Below are positions 16,801 through 28,121 of a DNA stretch of 29,656 bases, piece after piece. The notes beneath the pieces were generated by a model. That model was not told the DNA's origin, ran no database searches, and saw only the letters and a program-made list of their open reading frames with translations. Within the stretch, counting starts at the first letter, position 1, and every line of letters starts with the position of its first letter. Location of the stretch: assembly GCA_001724265.1 (NCBI GenBank), contig MEDY01000487.1, positions 1 through 29,656 of the forward strand, given 5' to 3'. Made by a program: the position numbers and the translations under genes. The stretch is from Rhizaria sp. SCN 62-66 (taxonomy: Eukaryota; Rhizaria, unplaced).

Positions 16801-19800
16801 GTGGAACGGGTACAGCGCGCGGTACTCGCGCAGCTGCGCACGCTGCGCGCGACGGGCCTTGCGGGCGGCCGCGGCAGCCGCAGTCGCAGTGTGCTTGCCA
16901 GCGGCGCAAACAGCGCCGTCGGTGTCGCTGTCATCGCAGTCGGACTCGGACTCGGTGTCGTACTCGGCGTCGCTCGAGTTGTAGCACTCGCTGTCGTCGT
17001 CATTGCGCACACTCTCGGCGGCCGTGGCGGCCGCGGCGGGCGGCGGCAGCGCGCAGTCGTGGAGCGCGGTCCAGCGGCCCGCCAGCGCGTCGTCGTCCTC
17101 GGCACCCGCCGCGCCGTACGCGCCGCGGCCCAGCAGCGCCTCCAGGTCCAGCCCCAGCCCGGCAGCGGCGATCGACAGGTCGCGCGTCAGCGCGCCGCGC
17201 GCGCGGCGACGGGCCTCGGCGCGCTCCTCCGCGCTCACAACGCCCGTGGCAGCGAGAGCGGCGTCGGCGTGGGCCTCGGCGGCGGCCTCGGCGGCGGCGA
17301 GCGTCTGCAGCGCCGAGACGACGGCGGCCGTGTGCAGGGGGTTGCCCTCGACGGCCTTAAGCGCGGCCGCGGCGCCCGCGTCGGTAGCCAGCAGCACGGC
17401 GGCGGGGGACGCCAGCGGGCCCGTGATGCCGGTGCACACCGCGGCCACCACGGCAGCCGTCACGGCGGCGCGGTGCTGCGCCAGCGCGGCGGGCGTGACG
17501 AGGGACGCAGGCAACAGGGTGAAGCGGGTCGAGCCCTGGCCGATCGGCGCAATCGCAGGTACGGACACACCGGCAGAACCGCCGTTGGTAGGCGACGGCG
17601 ACTGGGACGACGACGACGGAGACGCGGCGGCCGCAGCGGCGGCGGCGGCGGCGGCGGCGTGCGCGCGGTGCGCGGCGGCGGCGCCCTTCTTCTTGGATCC
17701 CGGCAGCGGCGGCAGCGACAGCGACGCGGGTAGCACCGCGGGCGCAGCGGCCGCGCCGGCGCACGGGCTAGCGCTCGCGCTCGCGCTCGCGCTGGGGCTC
17801 ACGCTGGCGGCGGCGGTGGCGGCGGCGGTGGCGGCGGCGGTGGCGGCGGCGGTGGCGGCTGCAGCGGAGGCGGCGGCGGCGGAGGTCGCGGCGACGTAGG
17901 CCGTGGCGCTGTTAGGGCCCGTGCCCGAGGACAGCTTCTGCTTGCTCTCGATCACGCTCGTCGTGGCGGCGCGCAGCTCGGCGTCGTAGAGCGGGTCCGG
18001 CACGAAGAGCGCGCGCGCAAAGACCGCGGCGAAGGGCAGCGACGGGTGCGACAAGAGCGCCTGCGTGAACGAGGCTGACAGCGCCAGCGACACGGCCGGG
18101 CCCGGGGCCGTGCCCGCCGCCGCAGCGGCAGCGGCGGCGGCAACGCTGTTGTTGACGCGGGGCTTGGCGGTGAAGCGAGGGCGCCCGGTCGCAGTCACAG
18201 GCGCCGTCGCAGACGCCGTCGCGTTAGCGGTGGCGGCAGGCGCGGCAGAGACTGTGTCGGCCTCGGTCTCGCTATCACTGCAGCTCGCGCTGGCGTTGGC
18301 GTTGGCATTGGCATTGGCATTGGCACTCAGCTGCGCGGCGAGCCGGGCCGCGGCCGGCGTCGGGCCGGCGCGGGGACTGGCATCTGGGCTCGCGCCCGCG
18401 CTCGCGGCGGGTGAGTACGCCTGCGCGATCGAGTGCCCGTCGGCCGCGCGCCACGCGCCCGACACGGACACGCCCGTTTCAGCGGCGGCGGCGGCGAGCA
18501 CGGCGGCGGCGCCCGTGGCCGCCGCGTCGGCCACGGGCAGGGGCAGCGGGCACGGCAGCGGCAGCGCGTCGGCGACGGCGGCGACGGCCACCGCGGTGGC
18601 GGCGGCGGCGGCGCTGCTCTTGGCCTCCGCAGCCGCAGCCGCAGCCGCAGCGGCCGCGTTGGCGTTCACAGACGCCGCAGCGCCGGCGGGGGCGAGAGCG
18701 CCCTTGCCGGTGGCCACTGCGGCGGCGGCAGCAGCGGCGGCAGCGACGGCGGCCGCCGTGGCTGCCACTGCGGCCGCCGTGGCGGCGTCGGGGCCGGCGC
18801 GGCGCGTCTTGCCCTTCTTGCCGTTCTTCTTGGCGCGGCGGGCGGCGGCCTCGGCGGCAGCGGCGGCCTCGGCGGCGGCGGCCGCGTGCGCCTGCAGGTC
18901 GGCCGCGGTGGGCAGCACGGGCGGCAGCACTGCCGCCAGCGCGGCGGGGCGCAGGACAGGCCCCAGCGCCAGGTCGGCCGACGCGGCGGCCGCCAGTGCG
19001 AGCGCCAGCGCGTCAGGGGTCGCGACCAGGGTGTCGTGGTCGCCCGCGGCCATTGCAGCTACCGCGCGACAGCCGCTGCTGTTATGATTACTCGCACTCA
19101 CACTCGCACTCGCGGCAGCGCTGCTGCTGTTGGCGCTTGCGCTCGCGTTGGTGAGCGGAGAGGTGATGTCGAGCGCGTGCGAGAGCAGCGACACGCACTC
19201 GTACTCGCTCACGCCGACCATGGTGCCGTAGCCGCCGCGCGCCGCGGCCGCGGCGGCCGCCGCCGTGTCTGCCGCGGCGAGGTGCGTGGCGCCCGCGACG
19301 ACGACGGGCAGCGGGCGCACCGCGGCGGCGCTGGCGGCGGCGCCCGGCACGAGCACGCCGAGCGTGGTCTGCACCGTCTGCGTCACCGCGCCGGGGTTGT
19401 TGTGCACCTGCAGGTACGCGCCGTGCGCGCCGCCCGCCGCGGGCGCCGTGGGCGGGTTCGAGGGGCCCGCGTCGAGCGAGGACTGGTACGTCGCCACGTT
19501 GGCCAGCTGCGCGTCAGACGCGCTCTGGCCGGGGCAGACCAGCGCCTGCGGGCCACGGTGCTGCGCGGGACCCGCGGCAGCGGCGGCCGCCGCGGCCGCG
19601 GCGGCTGAGGCGCCCTTCTTGTGGCTCTTGGCCGGGCGCGACGACGAGGACGCAGAGGAGCCAGAGCCCGCGGCACCTTTAGCGCCACCGCTGGCGTTGC
19701 TGGCGTAGGTGGGCGTCATGGTGAGTGTGACGACGGGGATGGTGGCCGCTGTGACCGTGGGCACGTATGCGCCGCCGAGGCCCGCACCCACAGTCACCAG

Positions 19801-22800
19801 CGCGCCGGTCGCGGGCCCGCCACTGCCGCCGACTGCGATGCCGCACTGGGGCGGCGGCATGGCTGTGGACTGCTGCGAGCTGGACAGCACGGCGGCGGCC
19901 GCGGCCTCGACCGCGCGCAGCGACGCCGCGGCCGCCGAGGGCAGCGTGGCGGCGGCCGCGGCCGCAGCGGCGGACGCGGAGGTCACGTGTGCGAGCGCGG
20001 CGCTCAGCGCGGGCGGCACGCGCGGGGGCGCAGTCGCTCCCGCGCCAGCGCCAGTGGAGCCCCCGCCGATTGCGGCAGAGGCGGCGGAGGCGAATGTCGA
20101 CGCGCTGCTGTTGGCTGCGCCGGCGATTGCGTTGTTGCCCGCGGCAGCGTTGGCACCCGACGCTGCGGCGGCGGCAGCAGCAGTTGCGGCGGCGGCGGCG
20201 GCGGCGGCGGTGGTGGTGCCGAGCGGCGGGGGCAGGCCGGCGGCAAGCGCGGCGGCGGCGGCGGTGGCCGCGGCTGCGGCGGCTGCGGCGGCGGCGGGCG
20301 CGGGGGCGTACACAGTGTCCTCGCCGCCGGTCACGGTCACCACGAGCTTGCCGCCGGTGACGGCACGGCCGGCACCCGTGGAGTTCGCACTCGCGCTCGC
20401 GATGGAGCTAGAGCTGGAGCTGGAGGTGTTGCCGTCGGCTTCCGCAGCGTGAGCGTTGGTGTGGACGACGACTGAGGGACACAGCGTGCCTGCGGCGGCC
20501 GCGGCGGCCGTGGCGCCCTGGGCGACCGCGAGCGCCGTGGCCGAGGCCGCGCTGCCCGTGGCTGACGCGCTGTGCCCGCCGTGCCCGCCGTGGCCGTAGC
20601 CATACCCCGCCGCCGCGGCGGCCGCGGCGCTCTGGCCCGCAGAGGCCACGGTCGCCGTCGCCGCCGCGCCCAGCAGCGAGCCCGCGGCGCGGCCGGGCAC
20701 GCGCAGCGGGGGGCCGCGCACCGTCGACGGCGGGGGCGGCGCGCCGCGCGCGGGCGCCGCGGCCGCCGCGATGGCCGTGGCGGCGGCGGCAGCGGCGGCC
20801 GAGTTGGGAAGCGGCGGCATGAGCGTCACTGACGGCTGCGGAGGCGGCCCCTGCGCCGCCGAGGCCGCGGTCGGCAGCAGCGGGCCCGCGGCCAGCGCGC
20901 ACGCCGCGGCCGATGAGACGGCGGCCAGCAGCGAGAGGTCGCTCGTGGGCGCCAGCGGCGGCTCGGGCTTGACGCCGACACTGGCGCAGGCGCTGTCGGC
21001 AGCTGCGGCCAGAGAAGACTCAGTTTTAACATCGTTGCTACTGCTGCTGCTGCTGCCGCTGCTGCTGTTGCTGCTGCTGCCGCCAATGCTGTTCTCGACC
21101 TTAATTCTGTCGTCGCCGTCGTCCATGCTCTTGGCCACGACAGCCACGGCCGCAGTCTCGCCGCCGCCGTGCGCGGCCGCGGGCAGCAGGCGCTCGGCGG
21201 GCGTGGCGAGCGTCTCCCTGAGCGCGACGGCGAGGAAGCCCGCCGAGACGGCCGCGCCGGGCGCCGTAGTGGGCAGCCCACGCGACGTCAGCCCCGGCGC
21301 ACGGGACAGCGCGGCCTGCGCGGCGCCGGCAAGCGCGCTGTCGAGTGCGGCGGCCGCGGAGCTGGGCACCGAGGCCGCCAGCGCGACCGCCGCGGCCGTG
21401 GCAGCGGCGGCCGCGGCCGCGGGGTCGGCGGACAGACCAGCGACAGCGCCAGCGCCAGTGCTCGCGGCAGTGGCGGTCGCAGGGGCAGCGACGGCGGCCG
21501 CGCCGACGGGGCCGATCGCACTGCCGGGGATCGCGCCGACCGCCGTGGTTGTCGCGGCGGCGGCGTTGTCGGTCTTGACGAGCACGGCCGCGAGCGCCGC
21601 CGCAGCCGAGGTCGCAGCGGCGGCGGAGGGCACCGCGGGCGCCGCAGCGGGATCGCCCGCCGCGGCCGCTGCAGCCACCGCCGCGGCGGACGCCGCGGCG
21701 GCGGCTGTGGCGACGGCGGCCGTGCCCGTGACGGCGGGCGCGTAGGAGAGCGTGAGCAGCGGGTGCGAGGGCGGCAGCGACAGTACAGTGGCGCTGGTGA
21801 CGGAGCCTATGCCGCCGACGCTGCCCGCGCCCGCGCCCTGGCCCGCCGAGCCCTGGCCTTGGCCCTGGTTGCCGCTGCCGCCGCCGCCGGGCGCGCTGGC
21901 GCCGGCGCCCGCGCCCGAGGCGACGCCGCCCCAGGCGTCGACGCGGCGACGCACGCTCGCGGCTTTGAGCAGCACCTTGTACGACACTGTCTGCTTGGAC
22001 ATGTAGTAGTAAGAGATGCACTCCTGCGTCGTCTTGTTGGGCAGGAAGGTCGAGATCTTGGCGTAGTTCTTGGGGTATTTGACAAAGCGCTTGGCGAAGA
22101 TGGCCTTCTCCTCCTCGCTCCAGGGATTCTGTTGCGCGATCCAGCTGTCATGTGCGTCCATGTCCGCGATGTAGCCGTTGTTGTTGACGAAGACCTTCTC
22201 GCGGCGCTGGTGTGGGCACAGCATCTGCTCCGTGGGCGCCGTCTCGCTGATGATGTACCTCATGTCGATCACCTCGCCGCTGCGGTGCACGCCGAACAGC
22301 GGGCCCGGCTCCACCGCGCCCTCCGCGCCCGCCGCCGCGCCCGCGCCCGCGCCCGCGGAGGCCGAGGCCGAGGCGCTGAAGTGTGGACCGGCCACAGCGG
22401 GCGCGCCGGCCATGGCGGCCGCGTGCGCCGCCGCCGCGGCCGTGGCGCCGCCGCCGGCCTGCAGGACCGCCGCGGTGCCCGCCACGGTGAGCAGGTTCGC
22501 GCCCGCGGGGATCGCGGGGGGCGCGTCGCCCGGAGTCGGCTCGGTCGACTCGAGCAGGCTCGGCGCAGACGGCAGCGCTGCGGCGGCTGAGACGGCCGAC
22601 GCGGCGGCGGTCGCTGCGGCGGCTGAGGCGGCCGCGGTGCTGCCGGCCTGCGCTAGAGCCGCGGCGTTGCCGGAGGCGGAGGCCGCGCGCCGCTGCTGCC
22701 TACGCGTCGAGCCCGCGCCCGCATGAGCGCCATTCGAGGCCGCAGAGGAGGAGGATGAGGGTGCGGCGGTGGCGGCGGCGGCCTCGGCGGCGGCGGCGGC

Positions 22801-25800
22801 GGCGCGCTCAGCCCGCTCCGCGGAAGCCACGGCAGCGGCGTGCTCCATGTGCGCGCCCGCGTCGCCCAGCGCGCCCACGCCGCCCCAGCCGTGCAGCGAG
22901 AACACCGGGCTCGCACCGTAGTGGAGAGGCGGGGGCAGCCGGCCCGCGCCGACGCCCGCGCCGGCCTCGGGCGCGGGGGGCGCGACAGGCACCGTGGCGT
23001 TAAAGCCCAGTCCCTCGACGCGCGCGACTGCGGCCGCAGCAGCGACGGTGGCGATGGCCGAGGCGTTGGCGGCAACGGCAGCGGCTGAGTTGGCGGCAAC
23101 GGCGGCAGCCTCGGTCGCGGCCTCGGCCTCAAGCAGCTGGTGCAAGAAGGCCTCGGCGGGCGGCGCGTCTGGCGGCAGCTGCTGCGTGTCGAGCTCGTGC
23201 TGATACTGCACGAATTGAGCGTGCACCAGGTGGTGGTGCTGGTAATGCTGCTGGAACACGCCCTCGGCGGCCTCGGCGGCGTCGGCGGCCGCGATCGCGG
23301 CATCCGCGGCCGCCTGCGCCGCCGTCTCGTCGTCTAGCGCGAGCGCGCGCACGGGCCGCGGCAGCGAGCCGGAGCCCAAGCGGTGGCCCAGCAGCACCAG
23401 CTCGGCCGCGCCACGCACCGCGCCCGGCGGCCCCGCGCGCAGCGCCGCGTCGGCGAGCCTCGCGCTCGCGGCCGTCTGCGGCAGCGCCGCGCCGGGCGTC
23501 AGCGTCGGCTGCCCGGCAGCCGCGGCCAGGTCCAGCGCGGCCACCGAGAGCAGCCCGGCGGCGCGCGCGGGCGTGGGGCGCGCGAAGAGCGTCACCAGCC
23601 GGTGCGCGGCGGCAACCTTGGTGAGCTTGGCGTGCGCGGCCGTGAGGCGGTGGCAGCGCGCCAGCAGCGCGCGGCGGCGCCGGTGAAGCTCGGCGTGCAC
23701 GCGCGCGTGGCCGCTCACCGTCGCCGCGGCCGTCGCCAGCGGCAGCTGCGCGCGCGCGGCGGCCAGCGTGGCCTCGGCAGTGGCCACGGAGACGGCGTCG
23801 TCGTACCCCATGCATCCACTGATGCCCTCAGATACACCCGCACTCGCACTCGAGCTAGAGCTAGAGCTGTTCTTGTTCACGCCTGCGTTGGCGGTGGCGA
23901 TGGCGGCGTTGAGAGCGGCGGTGGCGGCGTCAACATCGGCCATCGCGGCGGCCACCGCGGTTGCGTGCACCGCGGCGGTCGCCGTCACGGCGGCGGCGGC
24001 CGGGGGCGGCGCCACGGCCACAGTCACCGTCACCGTGCCGTCACCGGCAGCCACACCGCCGCCGGCGTTCGCGGCGGCGACGCGGCGCCTGACGACGGTG
24101 GCGGGCATGCCGGGGACCGTGGGCAGCGGGAAGGCGGGCGCGAACATAGGGTGCGTGTACAGAGGCGCCAGCGGGAGGCCCGCGAAAGTGGGCTGCGTCG
24201 CCAGCGCCGCCGCGGCCGCAGCGCCGCCGGGGGTCGCCAGCAGCGTCGCATCGCTCGCACTCGCACTAGAAGCACTGTTTGCATTAGCGTTGTTGATGAT
24301 CTGCGTCGTGGTGTCGCCCTGGAAGGGCCGCGACCACTCTGCAATTACGAGGCGCGCAGAGAGGGCACTGGGCGCCATGGGTACCAGGCTCGCGGGCGGC
24401 ACAGTCAAACCGCCGTTGTGCGATGAAACAGCGCTCGCGCCGTTGCTGCTGCCGTTGGCGGAGGCGCGGAGCCACGCGGGGATGGCGGGCGCCATCTCCG
24501 CGCGCGAGGCGGCTACACGGAGCGCGTTGCCGGCCTGGACCACGTCCACCAGCGACTGCCCCTTGCGCACAGAGACAACCGCGCTGTCGTTGTTCGCATT
24601 GCTAACGGTGACTGAGTGGGCCGAGTAGTGCGGGTGGCGCTCCGCCCAGGCAGCGTCCTGCACGTGCGTGAAGGCGCTTACACCGTGTAAGGGGGCCGCG
24701 CGCAGCGCCTGCTGACGGGATAGCGCGGCCTGGCCAGCCGCGGACGCCGATGAAAGCGCCGGCATCGCGCTGCTGTCGCTGATACTGAGATTCACATCAG
24801 ACTCGTACGCGGACTTCGCATTTGTCTCAGCCTTTACAAGGTTCTCAGCGCTAGAGGCAGCACCGACGACCGCGGCCGGCAGCGCCTGTTCCCAGGCACG
24901 AGCAACCGTCTCCCACTGCTGCACCAGCGCGGACAACGCACGCAGCGCAGACTTTTTAGGAACCGCAACCGAGGCGCTGTTCCACTGCCCCGTGGCGCTG
25001 CGGTCGAGCCGCGCCAGCGCCAGTGACCGCGAGCGCGACTGACCGTGGGCGTGGCCGTGGGTTTGACTGAGGGAGGAGAGGAGCGCGGCGGCGGCGGCGT
25101 CGCGGGCGGCGCGGCAGCTTACCCAGGCCTCGGGCAGGCCATTCACCGAACTTGCACTCGTGGTCGCATACACGCTCGCGCTCGCGCTTGCACTCGAGTT
25201 GTTCACATGAGAGCTCGTGGCGCAGTCCCAGTCGCCCTCGGGAGTCATCGTCAACTGCTGTTGCTGTTGCTGTGGCTGTTGCTGCTGAGAACGGCAGTAT
25301 TGCACCACGGCCCCGCTCTCACTGCCAGACTGACCGTGACCGTGGTCTTGAGTGACCGTGAGCGCGGCGGTACTCGGGTCGAACAAGATGCCCAGCGCGG
25401 CCGCGTCGGCCGGGTCCGCCGAGAGCAGGTACCGGCTCACCGCCTCCGCGTCCACCACGCCGTTCGCACCTGTGTTAGTGTTGCCGTTCGCATCTGTCGA
25501 GTTTGCCGTGGCCGCGACGACGGCGGCGACAAGCACTGCGGGCGCGGGCACGGCCACGACGGCGCCCGCCTGCATGCGCACCGCGGCGCCGCGCCAGGCG
25601 CCCACGCGCGCGTGGACGGCGCGCAGCTCGCCCTGCAGCCGCGCCAGGTGCAGCCGCGCAACCGTGAGCTCCACCGTCAGCCGCTGCCGCGCCAGGTGCT
25701 CCGCAGCCACGTCGGGCACGGGCAGGTTGCGCTTCGGTGGCGGGCGCGCGGCCGGGGCCGGCGCGTCGCCGCCTTTGCCCCCACCCGCGCCGCCGCCGCC

Positions 25801-26334
25801 GCCGGCCGCGGAGTTGGCGCCGCCCGCACTGGCGCTGGCGCGGCGGAAGGAGCCGCCGGGCGTGGCGGCCGCGGTGGGCGCGGCGCGCGCGTTGCTATTG
25901 CTGCCGACGCCGCCGACGCCGCCGCCCGTGGCTGAGCGGGAGGCCGCCACGGGCGAGGCCGGGGGGAAGCTGCCGCTAGCAGCGTAGCCCGAGCCGGAGC
26001 CGGAGCCAGAGGCCGCGGCCGAGGGCGGCTGCATCGGCAGCGGGGCCTTGGCGAGGTTGGCGGCCGTGGCGCGCGCCGTGGCGGCCTGCGTGGCCTGGTA
26101 CGGCGCGACCATGAGCGCACTGTAGAGCGAGACTTCGAGTCCGGCCGTGACGCGCGCGGCGTCCAGGCACTGTGTCAGCAGGCGGCGCGCGAGGGCACAG
26201 TCGCGAGCGTAGAGCGTGTTGAGCGTGGGGAGCGACAGGGGCCGGCCAGAGGAGGCCGCGGCGACGGCGGCGGCGACGGCGGCGGCGGACACGGCGGGGG
26301 CCAGCGACGCCACATCGCTCAGCGCGGTCTCGCC

Positions 26335-26366
<32 letters not shown>

Positions 26367-27345
26367 TGCTGTAGCTCGTGCTGACGGAGGTGTTATTGTG
26401 CTGCTGTTGGAGAGACGGCAGCAGCGGGAGGGAGAGCGCGTGCGTCAGGGTGGCCAAGTCTGAGGGGGCACTGAGACTGGCATTGGCTGCGGACACGCTC
26501 TTGGTCTTGTTCGAACTCACAACAGCACTAGAGCTGGAGCTGGAGGCCGTGTGCTCGTCAGAGTCAGCGTCGGACTCGGCGTCCGAGTCCGAGTCCGACG
26601 GGACGAGGTCGTCGATGGTCATGGCCACGTTGTCAACGTTGACGCCCTCGCCGGCCTCGCCCGCGCCGGCCCACGCGCGCTCGCGGCGGGCCACGACGGC
26701 GCGCAGCACCGAGAGCACCGCCGCCGCGTGCGCCAGAGTCGTGCCGCGGAGCACTGCGGTGGCCTGCGGCGACTGCGCCTGCGAGCCTTCGGGAGCGAGC
26801 GCAAGAGCGATCGGGGTTGCGGCAGTCGGGGAGACACTCATGGAGCGACTGTGCGCAGCAGAGCTCGAACTCGCGCCCGAGCTCGAGCTTGAATGAGAGT
26901 TGGCTGTCGCAGTGGCAGCCAGACAGAATTCTAGGCGCGATGCCAGTGTGCGGGAGCTGAAGGCAAGGGAGCGCCAGCGGGACAGGCGCGCGCGCTTAGC
27001 AGCGTGGCGCGCGTCCGTCTGCGCGGCGGCCGCAGCGGTGGCGTGGGCGACTGAGAGCGACGAGACGGCGGCGTCGGTGGCGGAGAGAGCAGCCAAGAGC
27101 TCAGCATCACTGAGAGAGGTCAAATCATTGGCGGAAGACGTCAGGAGAGACGCGGGCAGCAACGGCGCATGAAGGCCGAGCTGCACGCGGACATCGGCAG
27201 ACAGCGGGACTGGTGCGGGTGCTGTGGCAGGCGCAGTCACCGTCGCGGAGGCTGTGGACGACAAGGCAGGAGAAGAAGGCGCGACAGTGGGGGCATCCGG
27301 AGGGGACGCGGCTGCCAGGGTCGCGGACGCAGGCGTTGCGCTCAT
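16624..27345 (-). CDS. NCoR/SMRT-like SANT-domain transcriptional corepressor (N-terminal and central part)
   Basis: One open frame runs from the ATG at 27345 to a TGA at 16624, but real coding probably leaves this frame near 16.75 kb and continues to 13367, giving about 4,660 residues. The key domain is a SANT at residues about 1742-1794 (W1742, WSEEEKAIFAKRF, YPKNYAKISTFLPNKT, CISYYYMSKQ), coded at 21964-22122. It is preceded by the short conserved block (HQRREKVFVNNNG) found before SANT1 in NCoR, SMRT and yeast Snt1. That region recruits and activates histone deacetylase 3/Hos2-type enzymes in nuclear repressor complexes. Elsewhere are a coiled segment at about 552-583, a basic helical region near 1215-1267, a His/Gln-rich stretch near 1360, acidic Ser/Asp patches near 245-265 and 3447-3478, several basic nuclear-localisation-like clusters and very long alanine runs. 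A second SANT domain was not found. The gene is unusually long and has no obvious intron. Confidence 0.83.
17771..17793 (-). repeat. (gcgctc)n hexanucleotide repeat coding Ala-Ser
   Basis: Nearly four copies of gcgctc on the plus strand, read on the minus strand as alternating Ser and Ala codons within the corepressor gene. Confidence 0.75.
17806..17853 (-). repeat. 12-bp tandem repeat, four perfect copies
   Basis: Four identical copies of ggcggcggcggt lie end to end on the plus strand. On the minus strand they encode Ala-Ala-Ala-Thr units in the corepressor. Perfect identity implies recent tandem expansion. Confidence 0.9.
18295..18324 (-). repeat. (g/a)ttggc hexanucleotide repeat coding Asn-Ala
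   Basis: Five hexamers (two gttggc, three attggc) read on the minus strand as alternating Ala and Asn codons in the corepressor. Confidence 0.8.
25255..25288 (-). repeat. Glutamine-rich tract in corepressor gene
   Basis: On the minus strand this reads as glutamine codons (CAG/CAA) with one proline in the middle, ten or more Gln in total. It is a mixed-codon tract in the N-terminal part of the corepressor. Confidence 0.8.
26335..26371 (-). repeat. (gct)n trinucleotide repeat coding polyserine
   Basis: A nearly pure gct/gtt run on the plus strand reads as AGC/AAC codons on the minus strand, giving about ten serines with an asparagine interruption in the corepressor. Confidence 0.85.
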
Positions 27346-28121
27346 GCGGGCAGTAAAATGCGCAAAAATAAATTTATAAGACGGGGTGCACACGCTGTTG
27401 CTGTTGGCACAATTAAAGGGCGCAAGGCGCCGGCTAAATGACAGTGGTGTGGAACGAAAGAGCGAGAGTTGGGTGAGGAAGGACGGTAAGATAGCTAGCG
27501 GGGCATGGTGAATACGAATAGAGATTTAGGCGCGCACGCGATTATAGTTACAACAGAGCTCTATGATACTCAAACAACGTCTCCATTGGGGCCAATTTCG
27601 GTCGCACAGCTACAGGCGGAGTGGACGAAGCAAGATGAGCGAGAGAGCGCGCCCTCGGTGCGCGCAGATTGCAGTATAAGACCTTGCCGTATTCAGGCAG
27701 AGCCTCACTTGAAACATCGGACACAATACGCGCATTGAAATGCAAAGGTAATGTCCTCATCCAATAGAGTCAACGCAGCTTGAGATATCCCTTGTCAAAG
27801 TGCAGTCAAATTCGACACTACAGTCTACCTTTTTCGGTCCACCACAAAGAGGACGAAGAAAACAAGAATTGCTTCGAGCAAAGACCGACTCAAAATCACG
27901 CTCAAAAATCAGCTGGAGCAGGCCGTTGTGGATGGAGTGTTAGGGATGACGACTGGTTTCTCGTAGTATCATTATCTCACAATCCCGCGGGTCCGAGTGC
28001 ATACTTTAACAATGATGGGAGTTGAAAGCACCCATCATCTTCTGTATTATTTTTACATTTCTTCAAATGACTTATCTATCATGTTGCTCATGTTCTTGAC
28101 TTTGACCACAAAACCAGACCA
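27346..28121. promoter_or_regulatory. Divergent promoter region between corepressor and Suc/Fer-like genes
   Basis: This 776-nt spacer separates two divergent genes and should contain both promoters. A TATA-like CTTATAAAT lies on the minus strand at 27372-27380, about 27-35 nt before the corepressor ATG. No clear TATA box precedes the plus-strand gene. Short open frames here do not show the codon bias of the genes, and no RNA gene was recognised. Confidence 0.5.
27372..27380 (-). promoter_or_regulatory. TATA-like element upstream of corepressor gene
   Basis: The minus strand reads CTTATAAAT about 30 nt before the start codon. If it is a functional TATA box, transcription would start almost at the ATG, giving an extremely short leader; alternatively it is only part of an AT-rich 5' UTR. 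Confidence 0.3.

Noticed and set aside
17806-17853. Tandem 12-mers considered as a CRISPR-like or regulatory array
   Set aside because: There are no spacers between copies, and the repeat is in-frame coding for Ala-Ala-Ala-Thr.
16650-26896. Many long open frames on the plus strand opposite the corepressor gene, several alanine-, glycine- or arginine-rich
   Set aside because: Very GC-rich DNA has few stop codons in any frame, and alanine codon runs read as Ala, Arg, Gly or Pro in other frames. None shows a domain, while the minus-strand frame holds the SANT domain and normal Ser/Asn/Thr content.
27505-28025. Three short open frames in the divergent spacer before the Suc/Fer-like gene
   Set aside because: No domain, no GC-rich codon bias, and the region is where two promoters must lie.
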